The notes under the pieces: model-generated
What the model was told of the DNA's origin: nothing
What the model saw: the letters and a program-made list of their open reading frames with translations, nothing else
Databases searched by the model: none
Shown here: positions 57,001 to 64,000 of the stretch, one piece after another
Layout of the letters: every line of letters starts with the position of its first letter
Numbering within the stretch: position 1 is the first letter of the stretch
Translations under genes and position numbers: made by a program
Assembly (NCBI GenBank): GCA_914767715.1
Contig: OU612074.1
Span: 571,501-635,500 of the forward strand
Direction of reading: 5' to 3'
Length of the DNA: 64,000 nucleotides
Origin: Membranipora membranacea
Taxonomy: Eukaryota; Bryozoa; Gymnolaemata; Cheilostomatida; Membraniporidae

Positions 57001-60000
57001 GACAAAGAGAGGATAACAGCATGCCTTTATCATCTAAAAATTTGAAGAAATTGTGGGGTCGTAAATGTCAATTGATGCAAAACGATATGGAATTGGGTTT
57101 TTGATGACAATAGCATCCAGACGACAAAGAACAAATTAAAATAGATTTCCTAAAATTTGTTACACCCTCGCCGAGGATCTCCTACAGCTCACGGCTGTCT
57201 TACCTCCTCCGTTATTGATTGCACTAAACCTGCGAAGTTTCTCAGCGAACACGTTGTGTAGTATGTCTGCTCGGCGACATTTGAAAGCGAAAAGACCAAT
57301 TCCTGTGGTGCATCGCCTTCCACTCTCAAACAGAAAAGTGTCGCTACCTGGCAATAATAAATTCAACATAAAATTAAAGACTAGTCTTGATTGTATCGTT
57401 TGCTTCGGACAAGGAGATTCTGTCTATCAGCATCAGTTTTACATGAGGGGATAAACAATACGAGGCCTGCATTGACATAGGATATGCGCATGCAACAGTA
57501 GGGTGTGTCAAAGAGTATCCCACAATGCATTATTCAGGAATTCCCAATGTATAGAGGTCAGATCAAATAAAACATTTATGAGATTTCCTGGGCTTCCAGG
57601 GAATTCCCAAATAAAATACATCTGTGGGAATGTTGTTGATGTGCCTTTCTTAATGCAAGTATGCGCCTCTCCAATAAAGGCCCTCATAAGAACAGATGCC
57701 AAAATTGATAACAACAGGGAAAAATTGTCCTCAACAATCGTCTAGAATGTATGTTTTATACAGTAACTCATAGTCAAAATGATTGCTAGAATAAAAAGCT
57801 GATTGCAAATTTGAAAAGCAAGCAAAGTAATAAATCTGGATGCAGCAGTAGAGTTGTAAGAATTAATAACTGTGCTCGATATGTCCTATAAATTACTAAA
57901 TAGCACTTTTACCGCTTCTATACATTCTGTAAGACAAAACACGGGTGTCAGAATAATGTAATACTTTGTTCCCTGTAGAATATACTAAATTCTAAAACAA
58001 CCAGCAGCGGCAGCAGCGGCAGCAGCGGTACAATCTAATATACAATCTAATATACAGAACACTATGTTGCGGAAAATATTAATCTGTGAAGATGCTTCTC
58101 TGCAAATGGGGCCTTCATTATTTGGCAGAAAAATACCCGGAAAATGGTTTGCTTTCCATATGTTATACTTTCTGTTTCGCAATTACTAGCATTAACACTT
58201 TTGAAGCACTAAATATAGCCTTGTCTGAGTTCTAGGCATTTTGTCTACCCACCTTGCCAAAGATCCTCAAAACCTTCAAATGCAAATCTAAAATCTTAAT
58301 GAAACTTAATCTTCACTTCACTCATCATTATTGCAGATAAGAGGACCCTTCCTGAGGAGTAGAGCCCAGTGGTGTTTGTACACTTTATCACATGAAAATT
58401 TCCTTAGGGGTGAGCAACTATCAACAATCTGTACTGGCTTCCGGTATCAGTGAGGTGAGGCTTTACTATACACACATTACTGATTACAAGTAACAAAGTC
58501 GGAAGTGAAGAAACCATCAGCACTGTCTGATTGTGCAGCGTGTTTTGCTCACGACTAAGATTTTTCGGGTTGTTTGATAGCCTAGTATCAAAAACATATC
58601 AACAACAACCCTACCTATAGTCTTCAGTATGCTGACACAGACACACTGTTGCAAAAAATATAGCAAAGTTACACACAATGTATCACCTACCTTGCCCAAA
58701 TCGTCTCAGACTCTTAAATGACCATCGGATTGTCTCTCCATGCTTCTGATGAAGTAAGAGCTCATCATCATTAATCTCTAATATCCCGGACTTCACACCG
58801 AGGCCTCCCTGAAGGTACACAGAATAATCACAGATAGGCTATTACATACCAACAATTAATACCTTCAAGGTGCAATCGGATATATCACCGGGACATGTTG
58901 AGGATATCGCACATAATTTGATGAGTTCAAATACTACATATATGCCAAAGCATTTTATAGTCAGTCAGCGGAGGTAGCTGCCTGACTACAATACTATTTT
59001 GTCTTTGGGTAGTGTCATGTCTTGTTTGAACAAATTTTGAAAAGTTTGTGTTTTATATTTTATATTTGTTATCATTAGGCCTAGTGTTCCATTCAAACCA
59101 AACCACACAATTTATATTCCATCAGGCCATTCTTAGCTCAATCTCGGGCTGCACAAACTTACCCTTGCCTAACTCAAGCTGCACACACAGCTGCATTTTA
59201 AAATCATCCACGAATTTGAGGGGCATACACTCTGACACCACACTTTTTTGTTGTGTTTAGCTTACTCATGATTTAATAGAATAATAAACTTTTACAAAAC
59301 TAATTAGCTGATTTTGTAAAGAACAAACAGTCAAATGATTCGAAATACAGTTACTTGATTCATATGTCATAATTACTGAACACCGAGTAAACATGAAATA
59401 CAGTACATGGTTATGACTATTTACCCTGTGGGCAAGGACGAAACTCTATAGGCCTACATGTGTGCTGGGAAGACTTTAAAGGTGGCATTTAGTGATATGT
59501 GTTAGATAAAGCAACAGGCAACACAGGCGTTATCTGCAGAATTTGAGCCAAAATTTGTAGAAATACATCAATGAAACACTGACCACAAGTATTCTGACTT
59601 CTACAAAATGTTCAGCGAGCCAAACCAAAACTAAACCAATTCAAATGTGAACTAAGACTGTTTCCAGCACTAACGGCCTCAAGAACAATGACCTTTTGTA
59701 GTGTGACCTTGTTAGGGTTAACCACCCCACCCCCTGACATAGTAATTATCTGTGGTCAGCTAACAGGCTACTTATCTCTCTGGTAAAGGGATCAAAGATA
59801 CATAATACTGGCAATTCAATTCATTGGGCCTTTTTATTTGTTGAGAAAATGTGCAAAAAAACCTTCTACCCAACAACGATTCACCAGATAGAGTTCCTGC
59901 AGGTAAAACATGAGACATTTATCCCCTACTGAACTGATCTCATACTTTCATTGTTATCCCCAGAGCTTGTACTTCACAGATTGTATCATTAGACCAGATT

Positions 60001-60148
60001 CGGGAACAGTTTTATGCGTAGCTCGAACAACGATACTCACCTCGGAGGCAAGGGACTCGTCTGTAGTGACTTTAAACCTGTTGATATTATTCTCAGTCAT
60101 GTTATTATAGACAGGGTCGTGCTCCTCGTGTGAAGAGACACACCCCAT
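53804..60148 (-). CDS. FRS2: FRS2/FRS3-type receptor tyrosine kinase docking protein, 9 exons, 474 aa
   Basis: FRS2 proteins sit on the inner membrane face, bind activated FGF or Trk-type receptors through a PTB domain, and recruit GRB2 and SHP2 when phosphorylated, driving RAS/MAPK signalling. Here the N-terminus MGCVSS gives a myristoylation Gly2 with a possible palmitoyl Cys3. Residues about 20-120 form the PTB domain, with GILEINDDELLLHQ, WSFKSLRRFG and FLFESGRRCTTGIGLFAFKC, the last diagnostic of FRS2. The tail carries six YxN motifs (Y170 VNG, Y193 MNL, Y211 MNT, Y233 TNT, Y353 ANV, Y378 VNI) expected to bind GRB2, plus NYAELDL (Y283) and QYTTIDFQKTAAL (Y431), which match the two SHP2-site contexts of vertebrate FRS2. 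The C-terminus RKTRHDSSADDL matches the vertebrate ending RKTRHNS. Length is close to the vertebrate protein (about 490-510 aa). All eight introns are GT..AG and phase-consistent. Upstream UTR exons were not identified. Confidence 0.96.
54282..54317 (-). CDS. FRS2: FRS2 exon 8 (36 bp)
   Basis: Phase 1 to 1: (G)KLEAHRSVTVN. Good acceptor (ttattacag) and donor (AATG|gtaagt). Its 36 bases can be skipped in frame. Confidence 0.8.
54780..54990 (-). CDS. FRS2: FRS2 exon 7
   Basis: 211 bp, phase 0 to 1: KASIQYVDIPAYN, six Asp, FLPPGTPTARPPPYANVT to HTSYVNIEGAHSQSN. The TP sites next to Pro-rich sequence are candidate MAPK feedback sites. Confidence 0.93.
55335..55546 (-). CDS. FRS2: FRS2 exon 6 (first SHP2-type tyrosine)
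   Basis: 212 bp, phase 1 to 0. Ser/Gly/Asn-rich (VSMNGSVSTASVNGS...), then RELNYAELDLPK. Confidence 0.94.
55858..56089 (-). CDS. FRS2: FRS2 exon 5 (YxN cluster)
   Basis: 232 bp, phase 0 to 1: NGNSVPYGGQMNGNIQTTGQ. Contains QPYMNL, NDYMNT and HPYTNT; ends LLGKN(G). Confidence 0.94.
56674..56816 (-). CDS. FRS2: FRS2 exon 4
   Basis: 143 bp, phase 1 to 0: (D)GTMVRSMVLNSAPTRYSEG to TPIPSNPNSYV. Ends within the first YxN motif (SYV|NG). Confidence 0.93.
57204..57347 (-). CDS. FRS2: FRS2 exon 3 (PTB domain)
   Basis: 144 bp, phase 1 to 1: (G)SDTFLFESGRRCTTGIGLF, then AFKCRRADILHNVF to AINNGG. FESGRRC..G.G.FAFKC.RA is the FRS2 PTB signature. Confidence 0.97.
58691..58808 (-). CDS. FRS2: FRS2 exon 2 (PTB domain)
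   Basis: 118 bp, phase 0 to 1: GGLGVKSGILEINDDELLLH, then KHGETIRWSFKSLRRFGQ. Followed by a 1.34-kb intron holding a short CAGCAGCGG-type triplet run (57999-58028) and little else. Confidence 0.95.
60041..60148 (-). CDS. FRS2: FRS2 exon 1 (start)
   Basis: 36 codons: MGCVSSHEEHDPVYNNMTEN to DESLASE. ATG follows a GGAGG-rich leader. Donor GAG|gtgagt. Followed by a 1.23-kb intron. Confidence 0.93.
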
Positions 60149-63100
60149 CCTCCTCCTCAGCCAATCCAGTGTAAGTACAAGGTCAGTCAGTCCAAAATCT
60201 GTTCACAGTGTAAGTTCTACCTTACAAATAGGCCTAAAGCAGGCTCCCGGTATTACGGCCGGACTTCATACTGTATAATGGTGGTGAGATGTTAGGCCTT
60301 TGTATCTTCTTGACGAGTTTTTCCCTCACAGCATCAGAGGTGTACACTACTAGACGAAATATGATTATAGATCAATTATCCCACAGATATCCTCCTCATC
60401 CAACAAGTAAATCTAAAATGAACAAAGTGATACTGATAACTGATAGGATCCCGAAACAGGCAGGGGGCCTGTCCAAACTTGTGGTCATCAATAAAGACAG
60501 AGAATAACAAGCCGTATACTTTTCAAGGTAATATCCATAAAGTGTGTACACATCAAGTAAGCCTTGTAGCAAAAAGAACAACAGCAGTATGTAGTAGTAG
60601 CCTCTTCTTACAGTCCAGAGCTGAGTATGGTAATCATGGATAACAACACCAGACTAACACTGCAATAGGGATTGGTAGTAGATGGATGCTAAATAATAAG
60701 CTCCAGAAGTCATCTCTTAAGGGAATCTTACTCTGAACTCCCGCTCATATGTAGGAGCATCAGTGATTAGTAAAATACCTCTTCTACATAAGTATTTTAA
60801 TTCCCTTTTCAAATGACAGCAAAAAGTTTTGCAGGATACTTTCACTTAGCGCACCCTGTCTGAGCCTATTATATTGCTGCTTCAAGTTCTTAGATCCACA
60901 TTTCATCAGCCCAGTGCACTGGATTTAGCACTCTGCATCAGAAACAGATATTTAATTGATTGGCCACAACCTTTCAGCAGTGTTAGCTGTCCCAATGATA
61001 AAAACGATGTTTTGTGGTGAATGACTACTTGGATTCATGTTATATCCATTGTAAAATCATCTACATTTACACAGCCTGTCCACATTACGTGACTGTCAGG
61101 CAGTATATCACAAGGTATGGACGCTGTTATCTACATCCCAGCTCCATGTTACACTACAGGAGGCCACGAAGTGAATCAGTTGGCGACAGACAAAGGAATA
61201 TTGACATTACGCTCTCAAGCCTCGCTGATTAAAAGGCCAACACACATCCTAATGGCTTTTATGAATGAATGCCGTGAGAAATTAACTGCAATTAATCAAA
61301 CGAGTAACACAATGAGGATCTATCCCAGAGGCCATTTACACATGACCAGCTGGTTACTAGTACCCTACTGAGCCTGACAATCTACTCAAAGTTATAAGCC
61401 ATTGAGCATTGAGCTGTTCAGCTCACTGTTGTCATGAGTCGTTTTTTCTTCTTCATGAAAAAGACAAGACTGCATAGCAGGAAAATATGACACTCAAAGT
61501 GATTTATTCGGGAATGCCTGAATGACCAGGAAAAGTCCTGCATGAAAGCTTTACAGACCCCAAGGAAGATAGGGTTATTTCTAAAACTGGAAAAAATAGG
61601 GAAAATAAAGCCTGCAAACAAGTCCATTATTTCCTAATTGTTGCCGTGGAGCTTTCGTGAACCTTAGAACACAAAAATCTATTTGTCAGCTTTAGTTTGT
61701 TTTGTTTCCATTACTTGTGGGTGAAATGTTGCTGACCTTTTGCAGAGCCTATTAGTGGTAGGGAGGGAAAGGTGGTTGAGAATGAGAGAAGAGGCAATAG
61801 GAACAGAGAGTCTCTACTAGAAATAGAGAGATTTGTCATAACTGTCCTGTGTTGTTAGGAATTACAAAAATCTAACAAAAGGCTGCACCACTTCGATGGT
61901 CATCCAGCGTATTGATTAGATATTATTATATTATATATTATACATTATATATAATACTATAAAACCTCAGAGAAATGACAAATAACTAATGTATTTCTTT
62001 GCAACTTTCAGCAATTTGAGACGTTTAATACGCATCATGAATTCCTACAAAAGTCTCATAGAGGCAGTGTGATAGAAAGACCAAACTTTGTCTGAGCACC
62101 ACGATTTGTCACTTCATCGGTTTATTATAGGTGTGAGGTATTGTGTTATTGAGATTATTGACAGGGATGTGACCTTTCTGCCAGGAGAATTTTCCTGTGC
62201 AAGCATTAGTTCTGATAATCTGTAGTAGGCCCTTGGATCATGTCTAAGGTAAGCCTGCCCATTCTTGGGACTCTGGTTATGCAGTATATTAGTGTCTAAG
62301 ATTGATTACAGCAATCATCTAGTGAGGCAAAGGCTCACTGAACCAAGCTTAAAGCGAGTCAAGCCAAAAAGTGCCCCAGTTGTCAAAGCCTTGACAACTT
62401 GACTTGCGGAAACTGCAGAATATATATCATCCAAGAGACTCTTTCTATCATCATCAAAGTATAGTTCTTGCACACATGTTCCAGCGAGCGTATATTGCTG
62501 ATAGCCTTCTACTTACTATTATACGTATGGAGGACTGAAGACATATTTATGGGACATGACGTGACGTGTGTGAGACGTCATCATGTCAGCTACAGAATCC
62601 AACTCTGTTTCGTGACTCAGGTTCTCGTTAGAAGGAGGTGATTAGTAATTATTAAGCAAGTTATTTATTTAGTCTGAAGGGCCATTTTCCTGTAGGAGGA
62701 CTTTGCCCTTGGTTCACAAATTAACTGAAGACAATCAAAGCACTGGTAAGTCAAACTGGTGATTCAAGCGCAGGTTTTGTTGGATGTTTGTGCTTTGATT
62801 CTCTCTGGGGCCTCATTATCTGTCTGCTTCATATATATTCTGTGTTCAGTGTAACACAACTGTTCCCTGTTTCTGTGAATGCGGCCGACACGACAATGTC
62901 AACACTCAGACAACATGGTGGGCAATAAAAGTAGCAGAGCGTTTGTTGGCATATCAATAGTTCAATCTTGGATTGAATAAGTAATGGACTTTGTATATTG
63001 AGCTCAGATTGGGGAGTTGAGACTTACTTTCAACCAAACCAAGATGATGATGAATGTAATTGAATGTTGAAATCATTGGATAGGTATTACTATTTTAGGC

Positions 63101-64000
63101 CTATATTCATTGCAAAAGCAGGGCCTCTGACAATTTTTGACTGGTTAGTAAGAGATTGCAAGATGCCAAGCCATAGTAAGTTAGTAAGTAAAGAAGTGAG
63201 GAAACTCAACTCGAGTCAGTGACTTGAGTGAGTGCTGTCAGTGCTGAGTCAGTGCTGAGTGAGTGGCAGTAGTGGTCCTGGAGAAGAAAAAACTAACCTC
63301 CAGTAATACCCTCAAAGATAACCTCTGAAAATAGGACACTGCTCTAAAATCCTATAGCTATATTCAGATGGATCATCCCTCAACCCTCCATATGGCTATA
63401 CCTGTTATATATGAGTATTTCTAAATGAATGACTCTCTTCAAGCCTGGTCAACCTCTTCTCCACAACTCACTCCTTTTGGATCAGCAGCTTTGTCTGGAT
63501 TTCTATTTTGAGCCTCAAAGAAACTGAAACTATCAAAACAAAATTGCTTTTTGAGGTTATAAATGGGATGCTGTTCCGGTTGTAAACCACGCCTATCATT
63601 ACCTGAGAAAAAATTTCATCTCCACCTGAGCTTCTGCAATTTTCGTTTGTTGGAAAGTTAGACACAGCAGGGAGACAACCAGCAGGTTGTTTGATTATTT
63701 TCCTCTCTCTCAATATCTGCCTGCTGGACTAAACAAGTAGATTGCCAAATTATGGCTTATAGAAGCTGGGAGTGAGATGAGTTGATCATTTGTTGCTGTG
63801 TGTGAGATAGAAAAAAGTAAGTCAATGATTGAATGATTTATTATAAGAAACTCTAATACCTCTATCAAAAGTTCAACATGAATATTTATTATATATTTAT
63901 TATTTTGTCTAGTGGTTTTCAGCTATGGAATCCACACCATAGCTAGAGATTTTGGCAATGTGTTCAATCACTACTAGTACTATACTATGTATTTTACACT
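60149..64000. other. Upstream of FRS2: no gene recognised
   Basis: 3.85 kb of AT-rich sequence that may hold the FRS2 promoter and non-coding 5' exons. I see a TA-rich tract (61924-61962), paired TGACG/CGTCA half-sites near 62557-62586 (acgtgacgtgt...gacgtcatcatg), and no open frame with recognisable motifs. Confidence 0.55.

Overview
The window is eukaryotic DNA from an invertebrate animal. Most coding sequence lies in short exons with GT..AG borders and conserved reading phases, separated by introns of about 0.2 to 4.5 kb, in AT-rich sequence full of minisatellites, foldback elements and MITE-like repeats. Both recognisable genes (rootletin and an FRS2-type docking protein) are metazoan. 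I cannot name the phylum.

Region 1 (1-36.3 kb, + strand) is one large gene, rootletin (CROCC), entered part-way through its N-terminal third. I could chain 40 coding exons from 1348 to 35218. Every junction keeps phase and the chain encodes about 2,056 residues ending in a TAA. The protein is a long coiled coil with two Ser/Pro/Arg hinges and an SPR-rich tail, and builds the striated ciliary rootlet at the basal body. Its introns hold the most striking DNA in the window: a roughly 4.1 kb array (1531-5631) built from the gene's own 5' splice junction, an 86-bp repeat that copies the end of exon 7 with its splice donor five times, and two other minisatellites.

Region 2 (34.09-41.84 kb) is a tandem duplication of about 3.9 kb that copies the last two rootletin exons, the 3' UTR and flanking DNA. 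The coding parts are identical and the non-coding parts differ slightly. A MITE is present at the far edge of copy 2 and absent at the corresponding edge of copy 1.

Region 3 (42-53 kb) is intergenic and repeat-rich. It carries a tandem family of unknown single-pass membrane proteins on the minus strand: one intact member (45153-45830), one shortened member (47497-47931) and a relic that lost its start codon (near 50.2 kb). It also holds a plus-strand TATA element with no ORF after it, several minisatellites and a decayed leucine-rich-repeat fragment (about 52.95-53.09 kb).

Region 4 (53.8-60.15 kb, minus strand) is a nine-exon FRS2/FRS3 ortholog of 474 aa: myristoylation start, PTB domain, six YxN (GRB2-type) motifs, two SHP2-type tyrosines and a conserved C-terminus. 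It transmits signals from FGF and Trk-type receptors to RAS/MAPK. From 60.15 kb to the end I see no gene.

The main candidate for something undescribed is a set of ultrashort (20-41 bp) near-perfect palindromes, each beginning CA and ending TG, and each flanked by a 7-8 bp direct repeat that looks like a target-site duplication. At least nine independent loci fit across the window. The second is the array of decoy splice sites inside rootletin.
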